This document shows, piece after piece, positions 1-7,168 of a stretch of 39,739 nt of DNA (position 1 is its first letter; the number at the start of each line of letters is the position of its first letter). The stretch spans positions 1 to 39,739 of the forward strand of contig NZ_JABEVC010000096.1 of assembly GCF_013044125.1 (NCBI RefSeq), given 5' to 3'. The notes under the pieces are model-generated. The model saw only the letters and a list, made by a program, of their open reading frames with translations. It had not been told where the DNA came from and did not search any database. This DNA is from Acidocella sp. GTDB lineage: Bacteria; Pseudomonadota; Alphaproteobacteria; Acetobacterales; Acetobacteraceae. The position numbers were made by a program, and so were the translations under genes.

Positions 1-2
1 AA

Positions 3-83
3 CGCATCGGCACGTTGCTCAACGAGTTCAAACCACAGGAATGCGCAAACTACTTCAAAAACTCAGGATACGCGTCAAATTAG
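3..83 (+). CDS. IS630-family transposase, C-terminal end (5' part outside window)
   Basis: The window opens inside a reading frame that ends in TAG at 81-83 and encodes about 26 residues ending RIGTLLNEFKPQECANYFKN..SGYASN. A tail of the type F-x-P-x-E-C-A-N-Y-F-x-x-x-G-Y is typical of IS630/Tc1-like DDE transposases, just after the catalytic domain. Only this tail is visible, so intactness of the element cannot be judged. IS630 elements insert at TA. A TA at 97-98 lies only 13 bases after the stop and could be the right junction of the element, next to the tonB stop codon. Confidence 0.72.
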   Translation, partial: RIGTLLNEFKPQECANYFKNSGYASN

Positions 84-95
84 GTGAAAGAGACT

Positions 96-839
96 CTAAT
101 CCGCGTCGATGCTGACAGCCGCCAGGCGGAAGTCCACCGCCACGGTTATCTGATAGGTGCGCCCGGCGAAGCCGGACGGCGGGGCAGGGTAGTGCGCGAT
201 CCGCGCATCTCTGAGCGCCGCCGCATCCAGCAGCGGAAACCCGCTCGAGCGCGTCAGCGCGATGTTGGAGACCACGCCGTTCAGATATGTGAATGTAAGC
301 TGCGGCGAGCCCGCCTCATGCGCCATCTGCGCGGACTGTGGGTAGACCTCGTTTGCATGTGCCTGTAGCGCTGCTTTGATCGCGGCGCTGAAAACGTCCA
401 CAGCGCCGGCGCTCGGCGCGGGCGGCACCACGGGCTGCGGCGGCACCGGCACCGGTGGCGGCTTAACGGCTTGCGGCGGCGTGGGCAACGTCTTGGGCAA
501 CGGCTTGGGCACAGGAACGTGCCGTACGACATGCCGCACCACATGATGCGCCGCGGGCTTTGGCGGCGGCGGCAATGGTTTGGCCACCGGCTGCACCACG
601 GGCTGAGCCACGGGCTTGGGCGGCACTGGCACTGGCGGCGCTGGTTTGGGGGCAGGCGGGGTGATAACCGAAAGCTTCACCACCGCAGGGGTTAGCGCAG
701 GCGTCTGCTTATGCGCCATTATCGGCATCAGCAGGCCAAGCGCTGCCAGCTCGAGCAGCAGCCCCACGCCCATCGCGGTGGCAAAGCGGAGGTTTCCGGT
801 ATCCGGGGTGAGCCAGGAGGAGTTCATTGTCTCAGACAT
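96..839 (-). CDS. tonB: Energy transducer TonB
   Basis: TonB spans the periplasm and passes proton-motive force from ExbB/ExbD to outer-membrane receptors. The product (about 247 aa from the ATG at 839) has one N-terminal membrane segment (LRFATAMGVGLLLELAALGLLM). A long Pro-rich spacer follows, with many PxP and KP repeats and an unusual HHVVRHVVRHV stretch. The C-terminal TonB fold follows (VYPQSAQMAHEAGSPQLTFTY..SSGFPLLDAAALRDAR..YQITVAVDF). The start is uncertain: TTG at 863 and ATG at 827 are in frame and none has a strong ribosome-binding site. It lies downstream of the receptor gene and near exbBD, which supports the role. The TAG stop (96-98) overlaps the probable end of the IS630 element, so the last residues may have been altered by insertion. 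Confidence 0.88.
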   Translation of the reverse strand: MSETMNSSWLTPDTGNLRFATAMGVGLLLELAALGLLMPIMAHKQTPALTPAVVKLSVITPPAPKPAPPVPVPPKPVAQPVVQPVAKPLPPPPKPAAHHVVRHVVRHVPVPKPLPKTLPTPPQAVKPPPVPVPPQPVVPPAPSAGAVDVFSAAIKAALQAHANEVYPQSAQMAHEAGSPQLTFTYLNGVVSNIALTRSSGFPLLDAAALRDARIAHYPAPPSGFAGRTYQITVAVDFRLAAVSIDAD

Positions 840-880
840 TTGTACCAAATCTATCGTTTTCAATATGACATTCTAACGCA

Positions 881-908
881 TCAAGGCCCGGCTTACGCCG
901 GGCCTTGA
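881..908 (-). terminator. Hairpin between receptor gene and tonB
   Basis: A perfect 12-bp inverted repeat (arms 881-892 and 897-908, loop ttac) lies between the receptor stop and the tonB start. It is GC-rich and has no T tract on either side. It could be a weak terminator, an mRNA-stabilising intercistronic hairpin or an attenuator that lowers tonB relative to the receptor. Confidence 0.55.
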
Positions 909-945
909 CTTACGCAGCCGTGGTTTCTCTAAACGGTCACAAACT

Positions 946-3255
946 TCAGAAGTTGATCGGCACTGAGAGTGAAACGAAGGCCGAGGTTCCGCCCAGCACA
1001 TAGTACCAGGTTTGGCCTGCCGCATCGGTGCCGTTGTCGAAGATCGCCTGCTTCTGATTGGTGATGTTGTCCACGTTCAACTTCACTCTGATCTGGCTCA
1101 GGTTCGGGTTGAGATGGTTGAACGTATAGCCCGCCGCGAGGTTGACGACGTTATACGGATTGTACCAGCCGCCCGGGGATTTGCCGACGGCCGGGCTGTT
1201 GGCATAAGCGCCGATCCCAGTTGTGCCGGAATACTCGCCGCCGGTCCACTGGTCGATCACCGAGCCATAGATGCCGTTCTTGTCGTAAATTACGCCGAAG
1301 TTGGAGGTGAATTGCGGCGCCTGGGTGATGTAGGCGTTGGTGGATGTCTTGAACGCCTGGTTATAGCCCGCGTTCGCAAACAGGCTGAGGCCGTTATCGA
1401 AGCTGTAGGTCGTGTCACCTTCGATGCCGCGATAGATCACGCCGCCGCGGTTGAAAAAGATCTTGTTGTTGCCTGAACCGCTATGGTCGATGTAGTTCTG
1501 GAAATGGATATTGTAGATATCCCCGCCCATCGCCAGATGCGGCCCCTGATAGGCAAAGCCGGTCTGGAAGTTGATGGTGCTTTCAGGCTTCACACTCTCG
1601 ATCGTAATATCGTTGGTATAGAAAGTGTTCAGGTTCGGCGCCAGGAATCCTTCGGCGGCCTGACCATAAACCGAGAGGTTCGGGTTGATGTCGTATTTCG
1701 CCTCGAAGGAGGGGAGCATTTTGTCGTAGTTGTGCTGGAAACCCTGCGGCGATTGTGTGGTCTGGTTGAAGGGTGCTTTCAACGCGCGCTTGAAGAAAGC
1801 GTATTTCAGACCGGCGGTTAGGGTCAACCCGTCAATCGGCTTGTAGTCCACCTGCCCATAAGGCTGGAAGGTGTAGAGCTGGTTATACTGCAAACGGTCG
1901 ATGGTGGGCCCGGTGCCATTGGCGAGATAGTTCGGCACGGCGCCCGCGTTCAGGATCACTTCCTGCTGGAAGCGGGTGTTCACCTGATGGTCGAACCACA
2001 GGCCGGTCTTGATATCGCCCCAGTCGAAATCCTTCTGCAAACGCTGGATGGTGCCGACCGAGCGGTAATCCATCTTCATCTGCTGGCCTGGAACGCCGGT
2101 GACAGCCGCGCCGCCCGGCGTGTAGGCAACCAGATTCGGAACCGCGCCGGCGGGCAGCGCCTGCCCGGGCAGGCCCTGGCCGTTGGCATCGGCGCCGTTC
2201 AGCCCGTGGTGGTAATAGCCATAGGTATAAATTTTGCCGTCATAGAGCCAGCCCGCACCAAAGTTAGACTGTACATCGATGTAATTCATATCGGTTACGA
2301 TATGGTCGGCGTTGTACTTGTTGTAGTTCTGCTGGGTTGGGTCGGTGCTGTTGGCGTAGTTCGAACCATAAAAAGCGAGCTGGTCCGAGGTCGTGCCGGT
2401 GGCGAAATTCTGGTATAATTTCTGGTAGTCGGTCATCAGCGTCACAGTGGTGTTGTCACCAACCGGGATCACGATTTTGCCGAAGAAATTGGTGCGTTCC
2501 TGTCCGGTGTTGGTCAGGCCGCCGTTGCTCTGAATGTGCTCAGCATCAACCACCGCCGCGGTGCCGTTGGCGGACTGGATGGAGCCGGTATCATAACGCA
2601 CGCCGCCCAGGTTGGTGTCATAGCTGCCCCATTCGCCATACGGCGTAATGGTGCGCGTCGCTGCCGGGTCGATGGTACGCAGCGAAATGGTGCCGCCGAA
2701 GGTGGCATCGCCCACGGTTTCCGCCGTGCCGGGGCCGCGGTCCACAATGGTCTGGCCGATCTGGCTGGCGGTGAAGAACGAGGTCGAGTGATGCGTGAAA
2801 TCGTTGGAGTCGCCAAAGGGGATGCCATCGAAGGTCACGTTGTACTGGCCATCGGAGAAGCCGCGGATGGTCGGGCCGTTGGCTTCCTGCAAACCGGGGC
2901 CGTTCGGGCTGATCGCCGAGACCGAAGGCGTGAGTTTAGCAATATCAGCGAAGCTCTGCGTGCCGATGAGCAGGTTCTCGATGGTCTTTTTGCTCACCAC
3001 CGAGGTCGGCTGCGTGGAGTTCAGCGGCGTCAGCGAGGGGGCTTCGTTCGGCGCGGTGCCGGGTGTGCTGGCGAGCAGCGCGGTATCGGCCGTGCCGGTG
3101 GCGAGCACGGCGCCGAGATCGAGGTTCACCGGCGCTGTGCTGGTTTGCGCATGCGCGGATGCGGTGGCAAGAACCAGCCCAGCCAGGGCGAATGCCAACG
3201 CCCGGTGCGAGGAGGCCCGGCGCAAGGCGCGCCGGAACGTGTTTGCGGAATTCAT
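946..3255 (-). CDS. TonB-dependent outer-membrane receptor
   Basis: This is a 769-aa ligand-gated beta-barrel receptor of the size usual for the family. A signal peptide is clear (RRALRRASSHRALAFALAGLVLATASAHA, cleavage after AHA). The plug domain follows (about residues 80-200: SFADIAKLTPSVSAISPNGPG, then IRGFSDGQYNVTFDGIPFGD, then VDRGPGTAETVGDATFGGTISL). The barrel ends in a terminal Phe (FVSLSVPINF), the usual signal for outer-membrane assembly. An AGGGG lies upstream of the ATG. The gene sits between exbBD and tonB, all on the minus strand, which indicates a dedicated energised uptake module. The ligand (siderophore, metal, cobalamin or carbohydrate) cannot be read from the sequence: no biosynthetic or periplasmic partner gene is present and I saw no convincing Fur box. 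Confidence 0.93.
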   Translation of the reverse strand: MNSANTFRRALRRASSHRALAFALAGLVLATASAHAQTSTAPVNLDLGAVLATGTADTALLASTPGTAPNEAPSLTPLNSTQPTSVVSKKTIENLLIGTQSFADIAKLTPSVSAISPNGPGLQEANGPTIRGFSDGQYNVTFDGIPFGDSNDFTHHSTSFFTASQIGQTIVDRGPGTAETVGDATFGGTISLRTIDPAATRTITPYGEWGSYDTNLGGVRYDTGSIQSANGTAAVVDAEHIQSNGGLTNTGQERTNFFGKIVIPVGDNTTVTLMTDYQKLYQNFATGTTSDQLAFYGSNYANSTDPTQQNYNKYNADHIVTDMNYIDVQSNFGAGWLYDGKIYTYGYYHHGLNGADANGQGLPGQALPAGAVPNLVAYTPGGAAVTGVPGQQMKMDYRSVGTIQRLQKDFDWGDIKTGLWFDHQVNTRFQQEVILNAGAVPNYLANGTGPTIDRLQYNQLYTFQPYGQVDYKPIDGLTLTAGLKYAFFKRALKAPFNQTTQSPQGFQHNYDKMLPSFEAKYDINPNLSVYGQAAEGFLAPNLNTFYTNDITIESVKPESTINFQTGFAYQGPHLAMGGDIYNIHFQNYIDHSGSGNNKIFFNRGGVIYRGIEGDTTYSFDNGLSLFANAGYNQAFKTSTNAYITQAPQFTSNFGVIYDKNGIYGSVIDQWTGGEYSGTTGIGAYANSPAVGKSPGGWYNPYNVVNLAAGYTFNHLNPNLSQIRVKLNVDNITNQKQAIFDNGTDAAGQTWYYVLGGTSAFVSLSVPINF

Positions 3256-3400
3256 TATTTAAAGCCCCTGTTTTATGATCGCGCCCGTCCCAATGCGAGC
3301 GCCGTCGTTACACGGGCTGGGCGATACTCTACCGCAGTGCAAAAAGCGGTGTCAGTTTCGCTAAGAATCCATGACCCTTTTGTTGCAGGCTGGCCGCGAT

Positions 3401-3436
3401 AAAAAACCCGCCGGACCATGTGGCCGGGCGGGTTTT
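3401..3436 (-). terminator. Rho-independent terminator after exbD
   Basis: A 10-bp stem (3403-3412 with 3427-3436, core cccgcc/ggcggg) is followed on the minus strand by six T residues (AAAAAA at 3401-3406 on the plus strand). It lies 25 bases after the exbD stop, so the exbBD transcript should end here and the receptor gene should have its own promoter within 3256-3400. Confidence 0.85.
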
Positions 3437-3460
3437 CTTAAGTCATAACTTTAAAAAAAC

Positions 3461-3871
3461 CTAACTTGCGCCTGGCGCCGGTTGGGCGGCGATACCGATA
3501 TCCGAAACCCCGGCCTTACGGGCGGCATCGATCACGCTCATGAAATCCTGAAATGGCGTGGTCTTGTCAGTGGCGATCGTCAGGTCGGTCTTGTCGGGCG
3601 CGCCGTCGGCCTGGAACATGGCCGTCAGCTGGTCAGGCGTCATCACCTGGTCCTTCACCTTGATCGTCCCGTCGGGCAGCACGTTCACGGTGAATTTCGG
3701 ATGCGGCAGCGTATCAGCCTGGCTGGAGGTCGGCAGTTGCAGGCTTACCCCGGCGTCGGGGATCATCTGCAATGTCACGATAACAAAGAACACAAGCAGG
3801 AACAGCATTACGTCGATCATCGGAATGATCTCGATGCGCGCCTTGCGGCGTTCGAAATAGCGCATTTTCAT
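3461..3871 (-). CDS. exbD: ExbD-type biopolymer transport protein
   Basis: This 136-aa inner-membrane protein partners ExbB in the proton-driven motor that energises TonB. It has a short basic cytoplasmic N-terminus (MKMRYFERRKARIEI) and one membrane helix, PMIDVMLFLLVFFVIVTLQ. The Asp of MIDVMLFLLVFF is the conserved protonatable residue. The rest is a periplasmic domain (SLQLPTSSQAD..FTVNVLPDGTIKV). The gene starts 4 bases after the exbB stop, so translation is probably coupled, and ends just before a strong terminator. TolR is the alternative, but no tol/pal genes are present and a TonB receptor and tonB follow. Confidence 0.92.
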   Translation of the reverse strand: MKMRYFERRKARIEIIPMIDVMLFLLVFFVIVTLQMIPDAGVSLQLPTSSQADTLPHPKFTVNVLPDGTIKVKDQVMTPDQLTAMFQADGAPDKTDLTIATDKTTPFQDFMSVIDAARKAGVSDIGIAAQPAPGAS

Positions 3872-3875
3872 CGGT

Positions 3876-4556
3876 TCAGGCGTTCACCAGCCGCGGGCTG
3901 GCCTGGGTCTTTGGCGCCGCGCCGCGCGAGGGCACCATGGGAGAACCGTCCGTGCGGTTCACGATCATCATCTTCATCGAGTCGAGCTGGTGCACGATCA
4001 ACTGCACCTGGTTGCTCAGGGCGTTGAAGCCGGTGAGCCCGAGCATGGCGATGAAAATACCAAACGCGGTGGCGACCAGCGCATCGGCGACGCCGCCGGT
4101 CACTTCGGCCGGGGCGTGGCCCGGCTGGGCCAGCACGTTAAAGGCGTGGAACATGCCGATAATGGTGCCAAACAGGCCGAGCAGCGGCGCCAGGGTTACC
4201 ACGGTGTCGAGAATCCACAGCCGGCGGTCAAGCATCGGGGCGATCAGCATGATCGACTCATCCAGCCGGTTGGCCATGCCCTCGGCATCGGCGGTGTCGA
4301 GATGGCGGATCGCGGTATCCAGCAGGGCGGCTTCCGGCAGGCTGCCCGCGGCGTGCAGCAGGCCCGTGAGGTCCTGGTGTGAGAGAGCGGATTTTTCGGC
4401 GGTTGCGCGGATGATCGACTTGCCGCGCAGGATTGTGCTCCGCAGCGACCAAGCGCGGTCGATCATAACGGCCAAGGCCACCAGCAGCAGCGTTGCCAGG
4501 ACATAGAGTACCCCATCCGAGTAGCCGGCGAGATAAATGATATACGCGATGCTCAA
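3876..4556 (-). CDS. exbB: ExbB-type proton channel (MotA/TolQ/ExbB family)
   Basis: This 226-aa inner-membrane protein forms the proton channel with ExbD. Three hydrophobic segments fit the family: about residues 13-32 (DGVLYVLATLLLVALAVMI), the pair around LWILDTVVTLAPLLGLFGTIIGMFHAF, and VADALVATAFGIFIAMLGLTGFNAL. The signature APLLGLFGTIIGM and the GGVADALVATAFGI segment are characteristic. The start is a TTG at 4556 preceded by AGGGG at a 9-base spacing. The segment 4557-4699 is a shared divergent promoter region with the DMT gene. The protein lacks the long periplasmic N-terminal extension found in some ExbB proteins. Confidence 0.92.
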   Translation of the reverse strand: MSIAYIIYLAGYSDGVLYVLATLLLVALAVMIDRAWSLRSTILRGKSIIRATAEKSALSHQDLTGLLHAAGSLPEAALLDTAIRHLDTADAEGMANRLDESIMLIAPMLDRRLWILDTVVTLAPLLGLFGTIIGMFHAFNVLAQPGHAPAEVTGGVADALVATAFGIFIAMLGLTGFNALSNQVQLIVHQLDSMKMMIVNRTDGSPMVPSRGAAPKTQASPRLVNA

Positions 4557-4699
4557 CTTTTTAACCCCTAATGTGTTTAGGTGGCCGATACATCAACTTG
4601 CCTTCCCGCAGTGTGATAGATTTGTGTCAGTAACGTTCTCCCGCGCGGCGGACCTTGTGGTTTTGCCCCGCGGGCGCCCTCGGGCTAAGACCTCACCGT

Positions 4700-5638
4700 A
4701 TGACTCACTCAACCGCCACCGAGGGGCGCGGAAAGATCCCTCCTGAGCTGGTTCTGGTATCTATCACCATGATCTGGGGCTTCACCTTTCTGGCCATCAA
4801 GCTGGGGCTGGCGCATGGCGGCGCCCTGGCGCTGGTGGGCCTTCGTTTTGCCATTGGCGCCGTGCTGCTCGTTGTCATCACCCGCCCGTCCTGGCCCCGC
4901 CTGGCGGAATGGCGCGCCGGATTTTTCATCGGCGCCTCGCTCTTCGCGGGCTATGCGCTTCAGGCCCAGGGCCTGACCGACATCGCCTCCAGCCGCTCGG
5001 CTTTTTTCACCGCTCTTTATGTGCCCCTGGTGCCAGTGCTGCAGTTGCTGTTGTTTCGCAAGCCCCCGGGGTGGAGCGGCCTGCTCGCCATCATCCTGGC
5101 ATTCGCCGGGCTTGCCCTGCTCGCGCATCCCAAGGGCGGCGTGTTCCGGCTTTCCCTGGGCGACATGCTGACCCTCGCCGCCGCGCTGGCCTGCGCGCTC
5201 GAGATCATTCTGCTCAGCCGCTATGCTCCGCGCTGCAATCCGCAGCGGCTGGCGATTGTGCAGATGAGCGTGGTGGCGGTGCTCAGCCTGGGCGCCAACC
5301 TGCTTACCGGCGCCGCGGTGCCCTGGGGCTACCCGCCGTTCTGGTACAGCACCATCGGCCTGGGAGCCGCCACGAGCGTCATCATGTTTGGTCAGGCCTG
5401 GGGGCAGGCGCACGTCCCGGCGCTGCGGGCCAGCGTTATCTTCGCCATGGAGCCGGTCTGGGCGGGGGCCGTGGGCGCCGTGGCGGGCGACCCGATGGGC
5501 CTCGCCACCATCGCCGGCGCCGGCATGATCGTGACCGGCATCCTGGCCGAGCCGTTCAGAAGGTTTTTGGCCCGCAAAGCCGCTCCGCCCGCACCTGCTC
5601 GGGCGGCGCGCCAAACCAGCGGCGGCACGCCCGGCTGA
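4700..5638 (+). CDS. DMT-family (EamA) transporter
   Basis: This is an inner-membrane metabolite exporter-type protein of the drug/metabolite transporter superfamily (312 aa from the ATG at 4700). Two EamA repeats are visible, each about five hydrophobic helices: PPELVLVSITMIWGFTFLAIKLGL opens the first and LGDMLTLAAALACALEIILLSRYAP the second. The motif VIFAMEPVWAGAVGAVAGD near the end is a strong family hallmark. An upstream TTG (4655) would add 15 non-conserved residues and is less likely. The substrate is unknown; amino acids or similar metabolites are common for the family. The last 83 bases overlap the 3' end of the AraC-type gene on the other strand. Confidence 0.9.
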   Translation: MTHSTATEGRGKIPPELVLVSITMIWGFTFLAIKLGLAHGGALALVGLRFAIGAVLLVVITRPSWPRLAEWRAGFFIGASLFAGYALQAQGLTDIASSRSAFFTALYVPLVPVLQLLLFRKPPGWSGLLAIILAFAGLALLAHPKGGVFRLSLGDMLTLAAALACALEIILLSRYAPRCNPQRLAIVQMSVVAVLSLGANLLTGAAVPWGYPPFWYSTIGLGAATSVIMFGQAWGQAHVPALRASVIFAMEPVWAGAVGAVAGDPMGLATIAGAGMIVTGILAEPFRRFLARKAAPPAPARAARQTSGGTPG

Positions 5639-6620
5639 ACGGACTCAGCTCGGCATAGCCCAACAACTGGCCGATGCCTGAGATCGAGAGATGCGGCAGC
5701 GACAAATAGCTAAGCGCCAGCGCCTGGCGCACTTGCTGCACGGCGTCTGAGTAGCTGAGGCCAAGCTCCCCCAGGCGCCGCTGCAAGGTCCAGCGGGCGA
5801 TGCCCAGCGCATCCGCCACCTCTTCCATGGGCGGGTATCCATCGGGCAACCGGGCGCGAATCTCTCCGCGCACGCGCTCAGCCAGCGGTACGGCCCCGCG
5901 CGGCAACCGGCGCATGCACGCCTCCGCCAGCAGGCGCGAGAACCTGCCCGCATCCGTGCCCGGCATCGCCCGGTTCAAATCGCGCGGGCGGAAGGCAATG
6001 GCATTGGTACGCTGGCCAAAATATACCGGCGCGCCAAATGTCTCCTCATGCTCGCCGCAATGCCCAGGGTTCGGATGCTCGAAATGCACCTCCTCGGGCA
6101 CAAACCCCGGGCCGAACGCATGCCGCAACAGGTTCTGGAACATCGCGATGGTCAGCTCCGCATCCTGGCGCCGGTCGAATATCCGCCAATCGAGAATCCG
6201 GTACTCCAGCCGCAGCAACCCGCTCTCGGCGCGTAAGCCTACCTGGCTGGCCTCCTGGTGCAGCGGAAACAGATCCACGAACTGGCGTAACGCGGTGCCG
6301 ATGGTGGGCGCGGCCAGCGCGACATCGCCCACCAGCCCGTGGCTGAAGGCCGGGAACTGCCGCCCATAGCGCAGTCCGAAACTGTCGCAGCGGGAAATTT
6401 TCGCAGCCCGCTCCATCATGTCCACATAGGCTGAAAGCGCCAGGCTGCCCTCGCTGGCGCCGTTCAGCCGGCTGGCATCAATCCCCGCCGGTCCCATTAC
6501 CCGGCCGGCATCCGCACCGATTTTATCAAGAAACGGCAAAAGTCCCAAAGTCGCCACCAGGGCGACCTGCGCGCACCCGCTCTGTTCAGCCTGGGTCTGT
6601 TCAGCCGGCTGGCTTATCAT
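5556..6620 (-). CDS. AraC-family transcriptional regulator
   Basis: This regulator is about 354 aa from the ATG at 6620, which has GGAG six bases upstream; an in-frame ATG at 6662 lacks a clear binding site. The N-terminal two thirds resembles the arabinose-binding-like sensor domain of AraC/OruR/ArgR-type regulators (DASRLNGASEGSLALSAYVDMMERAAKIS..FGLRYGRQFP). The C-terminal end carries two helix-turn-helix units (MEEVADALGIARWTLQRRLGELGLSYSDAV and ISGIGQLLGYAELSPFSRACRRWFGAPPEQVR), the PF12833 pattern. The gene is convergent with and overlaps the DMT transporter; regulation of that neighbour is plausible but unproven. The effector is unknown. Confidence 0.9.
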   Translation of the reverse strand: MISQPAEQTQAEQSGCAQVALVATLGLLPFLDKIGADAGRVMGPAGIDASRLNGASEGSLALSAYVDMMERAAKISRCDSFGLRYGRQFPAFSHGLVGDVALAAPTIGTALRQFVDLFPLHQEASQVGLRAESGLLRLEYRILDWRIFDRRQDAELTIAMFQNLLRHAFGPGFVPEEVHFEHPNPGHCGEHEETFGAPVYFGQRTNAIAFRPRDLNRAMPGTDAGRFSRLLAEACMRRLPRGAVPLAERVRGEIRARLPDGYPPMEEVADALGIARWTLQRRLGELGLSYSDAVQQVRQALALSYLSLPHLSISGIGQLLGYAELSPFSRACRRWFGAPPEQVRAERLCGPKTF

Positions 6621-6703
6621 TTCAAACTCCGCCCTTCGTCCCGGGTGCGGTGCGCATGGCATATCCCGAAGTTCGCAAGCTAAGCCGATAACGATCCGGC
6701 GTG

Positions 6704-6732
6704 CAACCCGCCCGGGATCACCGGGCGGGCTG
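6704..6732 (-). terminator. GC-rich hairpin downstream of the small secreted protein gene
   Basis: A perfect 9-bp stem (6707-6715 with 6721-6729, loop gatca) is extended by CA/TG pairs to 11 bp. It lies about 30 bases after the stop of the minus-strand gene at 6764-7069. No T tract follows, so it is either a Rho-assisted terminator or an mRNA 3' stabiliser. Confidence 0.55.
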
Positions 6733-6763
6733 CGTATCCGGCAGATTTTTAGGAGCTTTCTCT

Positions 6764-7069
6764 CTAATCGTCGTCGTTACCGCCGCCAAAGCCGACCACG
6801 ATTGCCGGTGGCGCGTAGTAAGCCGGGGGCGGGGCGTAATAGGCTGGCGCCGGTGGCGCATAATACTGGGGCCGTGGATAATACCCGCCGCCCCAACCGG
6901 CCTGCCAATGGTCTTGCCGGCCGTCATCGCCGCCGCGCTGCTGGTGGTGCCAGCCATCGCCGCCATGGTCGCGCCAGTCGTCGGCCTTGGCCGCCTGCGT
7001 CATTGCCAAGCCGATGCCCAGCGTCAAAGTGGCAATCAGAAGTTTAGTGCGCGTCGCAGTTGTTTTCAT
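6764..7069 (-). CDS. Small secreted Gly/Tyr/Pro-rich protein with YYAPP repeats
   Basis: This 101-aa protein has a clear signal peptide (MKTTATRTKLLIATLTLGIGLAMTQAAKA, cleavage after AKA) and GGAGGG seven bases upstream of the ATG. The mature part is low-complexity: a His/Asp/Gly/Trp-rich stretch (DDWRDHGGDGWHHQQRGGDDGRQDHW), then a repeat region (PQYYAPPAPAYYAPPPAYYAPP) and an acidic tail GGGNDDD. I do not recognise a defined family. Such short extracytoplasmic Tyr/Pro/Gly-rich proteins occur in alphaproteobacteria without known function. The His/Asp content could bind metal, but that is speculative. The gene is transcribed alone. Confidence 0.75.
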   Translation of the reverse strand: MKTTATRTKLLIATLTLGIGLAMTQAAKADDWRDHGGDGWHHQQRGGDDGRQDHWQAGWGGGYYPRPQYYAPPAPAYYAPPPAYYAPPAIVVGFGGGNDDD

Positions 7070-7168
7070 AAACCGGCCCTCCAGAGCTGATGTTTTCCAT
7101 TATGCGGAAAAACGGGTCAGCCTCGGGGCGGCATCAAGGCGCAAACAAGGCAGCGCGTTACAAAAAAT

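Noticed and set aside
84-368. Open frame on the plus strand beginning with GTG next to the transposase stop
   Set aside because: It lies fully opposite the tonB coding region and encodes a basic, featureless peptide; it is a product of GC-rich codon use on the other strand.
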